Source: Halobaculum sp. MBLA0147
Lineage (GTDB): Archaea > Halobacteriota > Halobacteria > Halobacteriales > Haloferacaceae
DNA: 64,000 nucleotides
NCBI RefSeq assembly: GCF_041361345.1
Contig: NZ_JBGKAD010000001.1
Location: 2,940,411 to 3,004,410, forward strand
Direction of reading: 5' to 3'
Shown here piece after piece: positions 33,385 through 42,486 of the stretch. The notes under the pieces were generated by a model. The model was not told where the DNA came from. It saw only the letters and a list, made by a program, of their open reading frames with translations, and ran no database searches. A program made the position numbers and the translations under genes. Position 1 is the first letter of the stretch, and every line of letters begins with the position of its first letter.

Positions 33385-35013
33385 TCACGGCGCCGAGTCG
33401 CCCGTCCGACAGTCGTGGGTCACGAGCCGCCGCGTGGTGAGACGCTCGCGCTCGGGTCTGTCGAGACGCGTCGGCTCCCTCGTGACGACGAGCGAGACGG
33501 TCGCCAGGCGCTCGTCGTGGCGCCGATTCCACCGCTCGCACAGGCCCGCGGCGGTCGCGTGGCGGAGCCGGTCACCGCCGTGCCACCACACCGCGGTGAG
33601 ATACTTGCGCCACCGTACCGACGGGTAGGTGGCGGCCACGTCCGGTGGGCGGTCGCCGATCGCGGACGGCCTCGGGAACGCGTCGACTCGCCGGCCGTCC
33701 ACGGTCGTCGCCGGGGCGGCGAACCAGGCGGCCGCTCGTGGGGGATCCGGCGCGAACATGTCCCACCGGTACCGCTCTGGTTCGACGGCACCGGCCTCGG
33801 TCTCGACCGGCACGACACCCAACGCGGCCGCGTTCCACACGAGGACGCCGACGAGCAGGAGGGTGGCGACCGCGCGCGTCCCGCCGGCTACCCACCGGCC
33901 GGTGTTCGGCCTGCCGGTGGAGGCGGCCAGGGAGCCAATCCCGCCGACACCACGCCGCGACACGAGCCACGCCGTCGCCGCACGACACCGAGCCGCGACG
34001 GGAGCGACTGCACTCTCGACGCGGTTCCACACCGGGGAACGGAGCGCCGGGAGGAGCGCGACGACGGCGACGACCGGGAACACGCCGAGCCACATCGTCG
34101 CCGCCATCCCGAGGTGACCGGCGAGCAGCCCGGCGGCGACCGCGGTTCGCCGCCAGTCGCTCGCCAACACGAGTGCGGGCGCGACGACGAGGAGCGCGAG
34201 CCACGCCCACCCGAACGTCGTCACGACGGCCGGCGTGCCGGCGACGAGATCGCCCAGCGGCGTCGTGAACCGGTCGAGTTGGAACACGTACCGCACCGCG
34301 GTGCCGTCGAGCCACCCGCTCCCGCGGAGTTTGATCGCGGCGTTCACCACGTAGACGGTGGCGACTTGGACGAAGAGTCCGAGCGTCGCGACGCTCGCGA
34401 CCGTCCGCGGGGTCGTCGCGACACCGGCGCCACCCCCGCCGTCGCTCGCGGCGGTCGGCGGGGGAGCTCGTCGGACGGCGTCGATGGACCACCGCGTCCC
34501 CAGCGGGAGGAGACTCCCCCACAGCAGCAGACGGCGCAACAGTGAGTCACCGCCGTTCAACACCAGTGGGTTCCGCGCGTGCAGCGAGACGAGCAACACG
34601 AGCGACACGACACAGGCGAGTCGGGTCCGGTACCCGACGAGCAGTGCCATCGCTGCGAGTCCGGCGAGACAGAACAGTCCCGTCTGCGTCGTCGTCGACC
34701 CCCACAGCGCGTGCAGCGACACGGACGAGACGACCGGCCGGACGGCACGCAGCGTCTCGCGTGGGAGCACACCGGCGTCGGTGTAGAAGACGCGGAGCCA
34801 CCGCGCCCGCAGCGCCAGGTCGACGAGCAGCAGGAGTCCGACGCCGATCCGCAGCGCCGCGAGTGCCCGGGTGTCGACGGCCGCGTGTGTCGCGAACCAC
34901 GTCCGGCCACGGTCGCGGACACGGCCCGACAGGTGCACCGAGAGGTACCGGAGTCGCCGCCACAGTCGCCGGAGCCGTCCCGGCGTGGGGTCGGACGACG
35001 AGACGGGAGCCAC
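33385..35013 (-). CDS. HTTM-domain (vitamin K carboxylase-like) membrane protein
   Basis: A 542-residue multi-pass membrane protein with about ten hydrophobic segments. It shows the HTTM pattern: ALAALRIGVGLLLLVDLALR, FYTDAGVLPRE, a ...HARNPLVLNGGDSLLRRLL segment and a C-terminal domain RYRWDMFAPDPPRAAAWF. The family shares a membrane core with vitamin K-dependent gamma-carboxylase; a role in haloarchaea is unknown. GTG at 35013 was selected; the longer frame has no conservation and runs over the divergent gene's control region. Start uncertain by some residues. Confidence 0.78.
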   Translation of the reverse strand: MAPVSSSDPTPGRLRRLWRRLRYLSVHLSGRVRDRGRTWFATHAAVDTRALAALRIGVGLLLLVDLALRARWLRVFYTDAGVLPRETLRAVRPVVSSVSLHALWGSTTTQTGLFCLAGLAAMALLVGYRTRLACVVSLVLLVSLHARNPLVLNGGDSLLRRLLLWGSLLPLGTRWSIDAVRRAPPPTAASDGGGGAGVATTPRTVASVATLGLFVQVATVYVVNAAIKLRGSGWLDGTAVRYVFQLDRFTTPLGDLVAGTPAVVTTFGWAWLALLVVAPALVLASDWRRTAVAAGLLAGHLGMAATMWLGVFPVVAVVALLPALRSPVWNRVESAVAPVAARCRAATAWLVSRRGVGGIGSLAASTGRPNTGRWVAGGTRAVATLLLVGVLVWNAAALGVVPVETEAGAVEPERYRWDMFAPDPPRAAAWFAAPATTVDGRRVDAFPRPSAIGDRPPDVAATYPSVRWRKYLTAVWWHGGDRLRHATAAGLCERWNRRHDERLATVSLVVTREPTRLDRPERERLTTRRLVTHDCRTGDSAP

Positions 35014-35254
35014 AGTACGAGGGGTCGGTCGCCACACCGGAATGGCTCTTGTGGTCGTCCCCGGGGCGAGTACACGACGGCGTCGGTGGTGTCGGACTGA
35101 CAGTGTCCGGCTCGGGGCTCCGACCAGTGGTGTCCGACACGCGAGTCCGACCGGTGCCTGCGGCTCGGAGTCCCCCGGTAGCGCGGCTCGCCTCCGTTCG
35201 ACGGCGTCCACCCGCCCCGTGTGTATTTCAGGCTGGAACCGTTCGTAGCGAGCG

Positions 35255-35461
35255 ATGACCTCCACCCTCCGGTACGTCTCGTGGGGGATGGCCGGGCTCT
35301 CGGCGGCCTCGATCGTCGGCTTGCTCGCGGCGGGCGTCGCCGCACTGTTCGGCAACCGGACGGTCAGCGAGCGGTTCTTCGTCACGGTCTTCGGCGTCTG
35401 GCTGGCGCTCGTGCTCGCGATGGGGTTCCTCTACGGGCTCCACGCGATCCTGGGCGACTGA
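35255..35461 (+). CDS. Small two-helix membrane protein
   Basis: A 68-residue protein with two transmembrane helices (about 8-32 MAGLSAASIVGLLAAGVAAL and 42-64 VFGVWLALVLAMGFLYGLHA) joined by a polar FGNRTVSERF. TATA-like GTATTTCA (about 35221-35228) is 28-30 bases before the ATG. No family recognised; transcribed separately and divergent from the HTTM gene. Confidence 0.68.
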   Translation: MTSTLRYVSWGMAGLSAASIVGLLAAGVAALFGNRTVSERFFVTVFGVWLALVLAMGFLYGLHAILGD

Positions 35462-35582
35462 GGTGGTCGCTGTGGACCGGTCGCGGTCTCCCCCGCTCGA
35501 CGCGGCGGAGTGTGGCCGCGGCCCGCGATTGCCGGCGACCCACACCGGGTGACCCGAGGTTTTCCCGTCGCGGGCCACAGGA

Positions 35583-36746
35583 GTGGGTGTGCACGACCTC
35601 GCCGCCCGGACCGACGCGTTCCAGCGGTCCCAGATCCGCGTGATGTTCGACCTCGCAGAGGCGGCCGCCGCCGACGGTGCGGACCTCGTCCGTCTGGAGG
35701 TGGGCGAGCCGGACTTCGACACCCCCGAGCACGTCACGGAGGCCGCCTTCGAGGCGGTCCGTGACGGTGCGACCGACTACACCGCCAGCGCCGGGATCGA
35801 ACCGCTCCGGCGTGCCGTGGCGGAGACGACCGAAGCGGAGTACGACCTCTCGTACGACCCCGACCAGATCGTCGTCACCAACGGGGGGATGGAGGCGCTC
35901 CACGTCGCCGCGCTCACGCTCGTCGACCCCGGCGAGGAGTTGGTGGTGCCGAGTCCGGCGTGGCCCAACTACGGCATCCACGCCGCGCTCGCCGACGGCC
36001 AGTTGCGCGAGGTGGAACTGCCACCGCCGTACGACCTCGACGCCGAGCGACTCGTCGCCGCGATCGACGACGACACTGCGGCGGTGGTGCTCACGACGCC
36101 CTCGAACCCGACGGGCCGCGTCTACGACCCCGAGCCGATCCGGCGGGTCGCCGCCGCTGCGGCCGCCCACGACGCCTACGTGATCGCCGACGAGGTGTAC
36201 GCCGGGCTCACCTACGACCGCGATCCGACCGGAGTCGCCGCCCTCGTCGACCACCCCGAGCGAGTGGTGACGGTCGGCTCGCTGTCGAAGACACACGCGA
36301 TGACCGGCTGGCGACTCGGCTGGCTCGCGGCCGCCGATCCGGTGGTCGAGGCCGCCACCGCCGTCCGCGAGGGGACGACGAGCTGTCCGTCTGCGCCCGC
36401 CCAACACGCCGGCGTCGCCGCGCTCGCCGGCCCGGACGAGCCCGCCGAACGGATGTTCGAGGCGTTCCGCGACCGCCGCGACTACGTCGCCGAACGACTC
36501 GCGGCGATGGACGGCGTCACCGCGCCGCGGCCGGAGGGTGCCTTCTACGCGTTCCTCGACGTGGACGGTGCGACGGAGAGTCTCCCGCTCGCTAAGCGGC
36601 TGTTGGAGGAGACCGGCGTCGTCCTCGCCCCCGGCTCCGGGTTCGGTGCCGGCGGCGAGGGGCGACTGCGGCTGTCCTTCGCCAACTCGCTGGACCGGCT
36701 CGCGGAGGGGTTCGACAGGCTGGAGACGTTCCTCCCGATCGAGTGA
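35583..36746 (+). CDS. Class I/II pyridoxal-phosphate aminotransferase
   Basis: A 387-residue fold-type I aminotransferase. Cofactor and substrate motifs are in place: VGEPDFDTPEHV, YTASAGIEPLRRA, TNGGMEALH, SNPTGRVYD, IADEVYAGLTYD, and the Schiff-base lysine Lys236 in GSLSKTHAMTGWRLGW, then RLRLSFANS. It would interconvert amino acids and 2-oxo acids, probably aspartate or aromatic amino acids; specificity cannot be assigned. GTG 35583 and GTG 35589 are both possible starts. Monocistronic. Confidence 0.9.
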   Translation: MGVHDLAARTDAFQRSQIRVMFDLAEAAAADGADLVRLEVGEPDFDTPEHVTEAAFEAVRDGATDYTASAGIEPLRRAVAETTEAEYDLSYDPDQIVVTNGGMEALHVAALTLVDPGEELVVPSPAWPNYGIHAALADGQLREVELPPPYDLDAERLVAAIDDDTAAVVLTTPSNPTGRVYDPEPIRRVAAAAAAHDAYVIADEVYAGLTYDRDPTGVAALVDHPERVVTVGSLSKTHAMTGWRLGWLAAADPVVEAATAVREGTTSCPSAPAQHAGVAALAGPDEPAERMFEAFRDRRDYVAERLAAMDGVTAPRPEGAFYAFLDVDGATESLPLAKRLLEETGVVLAPGSGFGAGGEGRLRLSFANSLDRLAEGFDRLETFLPIE

Positions 36747-36831
36747 GTCTCGGGGGTGCCCCCGGGCCGGGTGACTCTCGGAGTCACACCGTCTCGTCTG
36801 GTTGTCCGCTACGACTCGAGCCGCGGTACTG

Positions 36832-37572
36832 CTACCGCATCAACTCGCCGCCGTTGACGTTGAGCGTCTCGCCGGTGACGAAGCCGGCGTCTCGGAGGTA
36901 CGCGACGGCGTCGGCGATGTCCTCGGGCTGGCCGTAGCGGTCGACCGGGATCGCGGCCAACTCCTCGGCCTTCTCCGCCGCGCTGCGGTCGGCGGTCATG
37001 TCCGTCTCGACGTGGCCCGGCGCGACGGCATTGACCCGCACGTCCGGCGCGAAGTCGCCCGCGTGACTCTTCGTCAGCGAGAGCAACCCGCCCTTCGAGG
37101 CGGCGTAGTGGACCTCGACGGGTGCGCCGGTGAACGCGAGGATCGAGGAGACGTTCGTCACGGACGGGGTCGGCGCGCCGCCGCCGTCGGCGCTCCGGAG
37201 GTGTGGCAGCGCCGCCTTCGTACAGCAGAACGCGGAGTTGACGTTCACGTCCATCACGCGGTCGAAGTCGGCCGGCGACAACTCCTCGGTGTAGACGTGT
37301 TGGTCGATCCCAGCGTTGTTGACGAGGTGGTCCACACCGCCGAAGGCGTCGACGGTCTCGGCGACGAGCCGGTCGGCGTCGTCCGGGTCCGAGGCGTCGG
37401 CTTCGACGACGATGGCCTCCGCCCCCGCCTCGCGGACCGCGGCGGCGGTCTCGGCGGCGGCGTCCGGCGAGGAGTGGTAGTTGACCGTCACGTCGTAGCC
37501 GTCTCGGGCGAACCGCCGGGCGGTCGCCGCGCCGATCCCTCTGGAGGAGCCGGTGACGATGGCTGCTGGCAC
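36832..37572 (-). CDS. FabG-like short-chain dehydrogenase/reductase
   Basis: A 246-residue SDR with TGSSRGIG, NNAG, NVSSILAF and YAASKGG, and the end TGETLNVNGGELMR. NYHSSP after beta-2 (no Asp) suggests NADP use. Resembles 3-oxoacyl-ACP reductase FabG but fatty acid synthesis by this route is not established in haloarchaea; substrate unknown. GTG at 37572 begins the conserved VPAAIVTGSSRGIG. Three 20-base tandem repeats lie 49-109 bases upstream. Confidence 0.85.
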   Translation of the reverse strand: MPAAIVTGSSRGIGAATARRFARDGYDVTVNYHSSPDAAAETAAAVREAGAEAIVVEADASDPDDADRLVAETVDAFGGVDHLVNNAGIDQHVYTEELSPADFDRVMDVNVNSAFCCTKAALPHLRSADGGGAPTPSVTNVSSILAFTGAPVEVHYAASKGGLLSLTKSHAGDFAPDVRVNAVAPGHVETDMTADRSAAEKAEELAAIPVDRYGQPEDIADAVAYLRDAGFVTGETLNVNGGELMR

Positions 37573-37620
37573 GACCGTACGTTCCCGGCCACCCGACTTG
37601 GGCGTTCGGCTCCCGGCGGA

Positions 37621-37680
37621 CGTCGTGTTCTCCGGGCGCTCGTCGTGTTCTCCGGGCGCTCGTCGTGTTCTCCGAGCGGT
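37621..37680. repeat. Three tandem 20-bp repeats upstream of the SDR gene
   Basis: CGTCGTGTTCTCCGGGCGCT is repeated exactly at 37621-37640 and 37641-37660; the third copy (37661-37680) differs at two bases. The array occupies most of the gap between the SDR start and the next gene's stop, and could be a multi-site operator. Confidence 0.92.
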
Positions 37681-37718
37681 CGTCGCGGCACTCTCGTCGG
37701 TCGCCGACTGCCGCCGTC

Positions 37719-38516
37719 TCACCAGGAGACGCGGAACGCGTCGGTCGCGTCCGCCGGCGGCTCGACGGACTCGACGACGACGTCGTCGGCGTCGACCCGC
37801 TCGTCTCCCACGCCAGCTACGACCGCCCGGCGGAAGACGGCCGCGGCGAACGCGGTCGGGTACAGGTAGTCACCCCCGGTGACGATCCGGCGCGTACGGT
37901 CGCTGTCGGGGTGTTCGACGGCGAAGTCCGCGACGCGATCGGCCGCCGGGCCACGGTGTGCCTCTCGGGCGACGCGACGGAGCGTCGCCAGTGCCGTGTC
38001 GACGTCGTCCGCGCGGAGCACGGCCGGGGTCGCCGCGACCAACTTCCCCCCGACGCGACCGAGCTGGTCCGAGCCCGCACCCTCGCCGAGGCGGGCGAGC
38101 GAGCGCGCGAACGCGTCCACCGGGTACCACCCGTCGTCGGAGACCGCCGCGATCCCGTTGCGCGCGAGGAGGTGACGGACCCGCTTCGCGAACACCGGCG
38201 AGACGGTCTCGGCGCTGTCGACGACGAGTCGGACGTACCGCCCCGCGACCTCGGTCACGTCGTCGGTCCCCCCACGACCGCCGCCGCCCACTCGCCGTCC
38301 GTCACCGCCGCGCGCTGGGCCGGTCGCGCACGCTGTACCGTCGCCGTTCGGTCGGCTGCCGCCGGTCGGTCGATCGCTGCCGCCCGATCGCTCTCCGTCG
38401 GCGTCCCGCCCGGGATCGGGCTGGGACTCACCGCCTGTACGGCGACCGACACTGGATCTACTCACAACGGCGAGCGAACTCTCGGTCTCGCCGGACGTCT
38501 CTCTCTCGTCGTACAT
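37719..38516 (-). CDS. Haloarchaeal hypothetical protein with disordered N-terminus
   Basis: A 265-residue protein. Residues 1-95 are Gly/Ser/Arg/Asp-rich and disordered. The rest is an alpha-helical domain: RYVRLVVDSAETVSPVFAKR, ARNGIAAVSDDGWYPVDAFA, then LGRVGGKLVAATPAVLRADD, and GGDYLYPTAFAAAVFRRAVV. I do not recognise the family; the layout recalls small sensory or haem-binding domains but no ligand residues can be named. ATG at 38516; GTG at 38528 is an alternative. A TATA-like GATTAAG about 38592-38600 implies a leader of some 55 bases. Confidence 0.6.
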   Translation of the reverse strand: MYDERETSGETESSLAVVSRSSVGRRTGGESQPDPGRDADGERSGGSDRPTGGSRPNGDGTACATGPARGGDGRRVGGGGRGGTDDVTEVAGRYVRLVVDSAETVSPVFAKRVRHLLARNGIAAVSDDGWYPVDAFARSLARLGEGAGSDQLGRVGGKLVAATPAVLRADDVDTALATLRRVAREAHRGPAADRVADFAVEHPDSDRTRRIVTGGDYLYPTAFAAAVFRRAVVAGVGDERVDADDVVVESVEPPADATDAFRVSW

Positions 38517-38840
38517 CGGGTCCCCCACGGGAGCTCGCTCGTCACCGAGCGCCCCCGTCTGTGTGCGTACCGTGAGTCACTCCTGCGGATATCCACTTAA
38601 TCGAAACTCATCGTTCCTCCCCGACGACACCTCGTTGAGTCGTCTCTGACCCGACGAGAGGTGTGTCCCGATCTTCGATTACTGTCTCGGCGAGTGGTCC
38701 CTCTCCGAGACGAGCGAGGTGGGTCCGGCCACCAGTCGACGGATCGAACGTGTCTGCCTCCCACTCGACGGGCCGGGCGTGTCCGTCCACCACACTAGTC
38801 GACCGGGGTATTCAAGCGCCTGCCTCGACTGTCGGGAGAC
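38517..38840. other. Intergenic region with promoters and a doubtful 61-codon frame
   Basis: About 324 bases. The left part carries the promoter for the hypothetical gene at 37719 (GATTAAG, minus strand, about 38592-38600). The right end has TATA-like GTATTCAAG (about 38807-38815) for the acyltransferase gene. In between a minus-strand frame 38608-38793 reads VDGHARPVEWEADTFDPSTG and is moderately acidic, with a start at tandem GTG codons. Its promoter spacing is poor, so I leave it as a possible small gene only. Confidence 0.4.
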
Positions 38841-39476
38841 GTGAGCGACCTGGGTGACGGGCGGACGGGACGGGACGACGCCGGCGACGGGACCGGCGAG
38901 GGAGACGAGTCGTCGGTGCTGGACCGCTACGACAGGGTAGAGCGGACGGAGACGCCCGGCGAGGGGAACTCGCTGCGCCACTGGCAGGACGCCAAGAGCT
39001 ACTGGGAGGTGGCGAAGAACTACCTCGGAACGTGGGTGATCCGGGTGTCCGGAGACCTCGACCGCAAGAACCGCTTCCTCCGGCGACTGGGGGTGACCGT
39101 CGGCGAGAACGTCTCGTGGGGGCTGGAGGCGACGCCGGACGTGTTCTGGCCGGAACGGATCACGCTCGGCGACGACGTGATCGTCGGGTACGACGCCACG
39201 ATCCTCTGTCACGAGTTCCTCCAAGACGAGTACCGCGTCGGCGACGTGGTCGTCGGCGATCGCGCGATGATCGGCGCCGGCGCGGTGATCCTCCCGGGCG
39301 TCGAGATCGGTCACGACGCACAGGTCGCCGCCAACTCGCTGGTCGCCGACGACGTGCCGCCGGAGACGACCGTCGCCGGAGTCCCCGCGGAGCCGCTCGG
39401 CGACGGTGACGAGGGCGAGGGTGACGCCCGAGACGACCTCGAGGACCGAGACGCCAGAGACGCTCGAGACGACTGA
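38841..39476 (+). CDS. Hexapeptide-repeat acyltransferase (left-handed beta-helix)
   Basis: A 211-residue protein starting with GTG. Residues 1-60 are acidic and helical. A left-handed beta-helix domain follows with hexapeptide-like turns: VTVGENVSWGLE, ITLGDDVIVGYDATILCHEF, VVVGDRAMIGAGAVILPGVE, IGHDAQVAANSLVADDVPPE and VAGVPAEPL. The catalytic-type His is in LCHEF. Such enzymes move acetyl or other acyl groups to sugars or serine from CoA. An acidic tail ends the protein. Acceptor unknown; no sugar-biosynthesis gene adjacent. Confidence 0.82.
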   Translation: MSDLGDGRTGRDDAGDGTGEGDESSVLDRYDRVERTETPGEGNSLRHWQDAKSYWEVAKNYLGTWVIRVSGDLDRKNRFLRRLGVTVGENVSWGLEATPDVFWPERITLGDDVIVGYDATILCHEFLQDEYRVGDVVVGDRAMIGAGAVILPGVEIGHDAQVAANSLVADDVPPETTVAGVPAEPLGDGDEGEGDARDDLEDRDARDARDD

Positions 39477-39529
39477 GCGTCGGAGTGGTCACCCGCGGTC
39501 CCACGCGGTCGGTGTGGCGAGCGTTCGGC

Positions 39530-40381
39530 TCACTCCCGAACGCGGACGACTCCCTCGGTGAGCGCCTTCCGGTTGGGGACGAGGTACTCCTCGCCGTCGT
39601 CCTCGACGTGTGTGACGAACACGTCCATCTCCTGGACGACACCCTCGACACCGCCGATCCGGACGCGGTCGCCGATGGCGTACGGCTCCGTCAACAGGAG
39701 GTACAGGCCGGCACTTCCCGAGGCGAGGAGATCGCGGAACGCCGCCACCGAGACGACCACCACCGCGAACACGTAGCCGCCGAGCAGGACGACCAGCGGG
39801 AGTGTCGCCACCCGGACCTGCGCGAGCGCGACGAGCGAGGCGACGAAGACGACGCTGTACTTCGCCACCCCCGGGAGCGCTCCGACCTGCGTGATCTTCA
39901 CGCTGCGGAGTCGCTCGTCGACGAGCAACGCCACCTTGTCGCCGACGATCAGCCCGACGACGACGACCAGAACGGCCACGAACACCTGCGGGAGGAAGGC
40001 GACGACGACCGGCCAGATGCGGACGACGGACTCGAACCCCGCCGTCGAGAACGCCACCACCGCGAACGCGAGGAACGTGAAGTACCCCGCCAGCCGCGAG
40101 ACGATGGTCACCGTCGACGTGCCGAACTCCCTGACGGACCGCTCGAAGGAGGTTCCCTCGATCGCCTCCGGCACCCCGAACCGGACGAGTAGGCGGCGGC
40201 CGAACACGACCACGAGGTAGCTCACCGCGGCACCGAGACCGAGGATCGCGACGAACAGGAGTAGTTGGAGGGAGACGAACTCGAGTTGGAGCGGGAGGCG
40301 GAGCGGGACACCCGACGGCGCGAGTGCCGTCACCGCGTCGAACGCGGCCGCTGTGTCCCCCGCGTGGACGGAGCCCGACAT
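39530..40381 (-). CDS. MscS-like channel protein in operon with dacZ
   Basis: A 283-residue membrane protein. Several N-terminal transmembrane helices (about residues 35-60, 90-112, 122-145, 165-205) are followed by the MscS beta domain EPYAIGDRVRIGGVEGVVQE, MDVFVTHVEDDGEEYLVPN. The C-terminal alpha/beta vestibule is missing, so the protein is shorter than classical MscS. It follows dacZ by three bases, so both are translated from one mRNA. Since c-di-AMP controls osmotic balance in many bacteria, a link between the cyclase and this channel is plausible but inferred. Confidence 0.82.
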   Translation of the reverse strand: MSGSVHAGDTAAAFDAVTALAPSGVPLRLPLQLEFVSLQLLLFVAILGLGAAVSYLVVVFGRRLLVRFGVPEAIEGTSFERSVREFGTSTVTIVSRLAGYFTFLAFAVVAFSTAGFESVVRIWPVVVAFLPQVFVAVLVVVVGLIVGDKVALLVDERLRSVKITQVGALPGVAKYSVVFVASLVALAQVRVATLPLVVLLGGYVFAVVVVSVAAFRDLLASGSAGLYLLLTEPYAIGDRVRIGGVEGVVQEMDVFVTHVEDDGEEYLVPNRKALTEGVVRVRE

Positions 40382-40384
40382 GGG

Positions 40385-41191
40385 TCAGTAGTCCTCCGGG
40401 TCCAGTTTCAGGATCAGTTCCCCGCCTTTGAAGGCGCGGACGAGGCCGTCGGACTCCGAGAGGACGATTCCGACGGCGTTCGTGTCGCGGGTGATCGCCG
40501 CCGCGGCCATGTGGCGTGCGCCGAGCCCCTTCGGGATGTCGACCCCCTCGGCGCTGGGCTCGAGGTAGCGGTACGAGGAGACGATCTTCCCCGAGTCGGA
40601 GATGACGAACGCGCCGTCGAGCCGGGAGAACTCCTTGAGCATCACGTCCACGATGGGGTCGCCGACGTGGACGTGACTCTTCTCGAAGGGGTTGTAGCTC
40701 AGCGGGCGGGAGTTGTTCATCGTCTTCCCGGCGTCGCCGACGACGAACAGCGCCCCCACCGGCTTCCCCTTCTGGCCTTTCTTCCCGAGTTCGATGGCGA
40801 CCTCGAACACGTCGCGGATCACCTCCGGCTCGGCACGGGAGTTGACGAAGAGGTCGTAGATCCCGGACTGCATCGACTCCGTCACGGAGACGCGAACCGT
40901 CGCGTCCGGGGCGTCGTCGAAGACACCCAACACCGCCAGCAGCGTCTCGCCGGCAGACGTGTGCCCCGCGTTCATCGCGCCCTCGACCCCGAACCGGACG
41001 CGATCGCGCACGTCTTGGAACTCCAGCGGGAGTTCCACGAACGTCTCGGCGTCCACGTCGTTCTCGGGGGCGACGACGACCGTCGGCTCCGCCGCCTCGA
41101 CGAACGAGTCGTACAGCGACTGTCCAGGGGAGAAGAGGAACACCCCGTCGACGTCCGTCACCAAGTCGGCGACGAGATCCGGAGAATCCAT
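40385..41191 (-). CDS. dacZ: Diadenylate cyclase DacZ (DAC domain)
   Basis: A 268-residue soluble enzyme making cyclic di-AMP from two ATP. The N-terminal half is a PK-like accessory domain (FVEAAEPTVVVAPENDVDAE, GVEGAMNAG). The C-terminal DAC domain has GALFVVGDAG, SRPLSYNPFEKSHVHV, the catalytic DGAFVIS (192-198) and GARHMAAAAIT (224-234), matching the DGA and RH motifs; bacterial enzymes usually have RHR where this has RHM. DacZ is the known archaeal type and is essential in Haloferax volcanii (established). ATG at 41191 starts the conserved N-terminus. First gene of an operon with the MscS-like channel. Confidence 0.92.
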   Translation of the reverse strand: MDSPDLVADLVTDVDGVFLFSPGQSLYDSFVEAAEPTVVVAPENDVDAETFVELPLEFQDVRDRVRFGVEGAMNAGHTSAGETLLAVLGVFDDAPDATVRVSVTESMQSGIYDLFVNSRAEPEVIRDVFEVAIELGKKGQKGKPVGALFVVGDAGKTMNNSRPLSYNPFEKSHVHVGDPIVDVMLKEFSRLDGAFVISDSGKIVSSYRYLEPSAEGVDIPKGLGARHMAAAAITRDTNAVGIVLSESDGLVRAFKGGELILKLDPEDY

Positions 41192-41327
41192 CACACCACT
41201 CTGTTCCCGGCGGGAGGCAAATCCGTTTCGGCGGCGTCGGACGCTCGTGAGACGTACGTCTGTCGGCACACGGTCGGGACGCAGACCGGAAACCTTCTTG
41301 TCCGCGAACCGTCTACGTCGGGACAGT

Positions 41328-42218
41328 ATGAGCACGACGCCGACGGAACGTCGGGTCGAGTCGCTGATCTCCGGCGACCCGGAGATGCGTGACGCGATCC
41401 AGACGGTACTGGACGCCGCCGAGGACGGCGAGGTCCAGTGGGTCGACGTACGAGACGACATCTCCAGCGGGGCGTGGGGTCGCCTCATCGAGAAGGAGGT
41501 GCTCGAAGACGGCGAGACGGGCTTCGCGCTGTCCGACCGCGACGCCGTCGAGGCCGCACTGGCCGACGAAGACGGCGACGGCGGGAGCGACGAGGAGAGT
41601 AGCTGGTCGATCTACGACAAACTCGCCGCCGTCGGGACGGGGGCGTTCTTCGTCGGCTACTCCTACAAGCCGGTGCGAGACCCCGTCGCCGGGACGATGG
41701 ATCTCGTGTTGGGTCCCTTGCAGGAGACGCTGCCGTTCTACGCCGTGATCATGGTGATCGCGGTGTTCACGGGGCTGTACTCCACGCTCCTGCGGGCGAA
41801 CCTGATGGACATGGACAAGATGTCCGAGTACCAGTCGAAGATGAAGGAGATCCAAGAGCGGCGGAAGGCCGCCAAGGAGCGGGGCGACGACGAGGCACTC
41901 CAGAAGATCCAGGAGGAACAGATGGACGCGATGGGCGACCAGCTGGGGATGTTCAAAGAGCAGTTCCGCCCGATGGTGTGGATCATGTTCATCACCATCC
42001 CGGCGTTCCTGTGGATGTTCTGGAAGGTCGGCATCCGCGGGGCGTCCGCTCACGGGGAGTTCTCGACGGTCGTCCTCCCGTTGGTCGGGGAGGCGACGTG
42101 GACCACCGGGATCGTCGGTCCGATTCAGGTGTGGATCGTCTGGTACTTCCTCTGCTCGATGGCGTTCACCCAGCTGATCCAGAAGGGGCTGAACGTCTCG
42201 ATGTCGCCCTCGACGTGA
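41328..42218 (+). CDS. DUF106 (archaeal Oxa1/YidC/TMCO1-like) membrane insertase
   Basis: A 296-residue protein. Residues 1-95 are soluble and acidic, unusual for the family core. Three transmembrane helices follow (about 140-160, 215-235, 262-285), with the charged coiled hairpin MDMDKMSEYQSKMKEIQERR plus GDQLGMFKEQFRPMVWIM between the first two, as in DUF106/Oxa1 superfamily proteins. They insert membrane proteins beside SecYE. In many archaea it neighbours secY-adk-cmk; that context is absent here. ATG at 41328; divergent from dacZ. Confidence 0.85.
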   Translation: MSTTPTERRVESLISGDPEMRDAIQTVLDAAEDGEVQWVDVRDDISSGAWGRLIEKEVLEDGETGFALSDRDAVEAALADEDGDGGSDEESSWSIYDKLAAVGTGAFFVGYSYKPVRDPVAGTMDLVLGPLQETLPFYAVIMVIAVFTGLYSTLLRANLMDMDKMSEYQSKMKEIQERRKAAKERGDDEALQKIQEEQMDAMGDQLGMFKEQFRPMVWIMFITIPAFLWMFWKVGIRGASAHGEFSTVVLPLVGEATWTTGIVGPIQVWIVWYFLCSMAFTQLIQKGLNVSMSPST

Positions 42219-42258
42219 CGAGGGTCGCCGACGCTCGTCTCGTCGACTCGTCAGACGG

Positions 42259-42274
42259 TCCGAGTCGACTCGGA
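42259..42274. terminator. 16-bp perfect palindrome between convergent genes
   Basis: TCCGAGTCGACTCGGA is a perfect palindrome 41 bases after the DUF106 stop and 213 bases beyond the hsp20 stop. As RNA it would make a short stem with no good loop, so a protein site is as likely as a terminator. Confidence 0.35.
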
Positions 42275-42486
42275 TTCTCCCAGTCGTAGCTCCACTCGAC
42301 TCGTGTGACTCGGGCGGTCTTCTCGGCCGATCGCGGCACTCGCTTCGAGAATCGACGAGGTAGTGTTGGTCGGCAGCGTCGTCGACGCGGATCACCGACA
42401 TCTCGTCGGGACACGTCGACCCGAGCGTCGCGGGTGGCGTGGATCGACGGTGGCGGGAGACTGCCGTGTCGGGACGCGACGCGTCC

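Noticed and set aside
38608..38793. 61-codon minus-strand frame
   Set aside because: Plausible acidic peptide but with poor promoter spacing and no family; not enough to call a gene.
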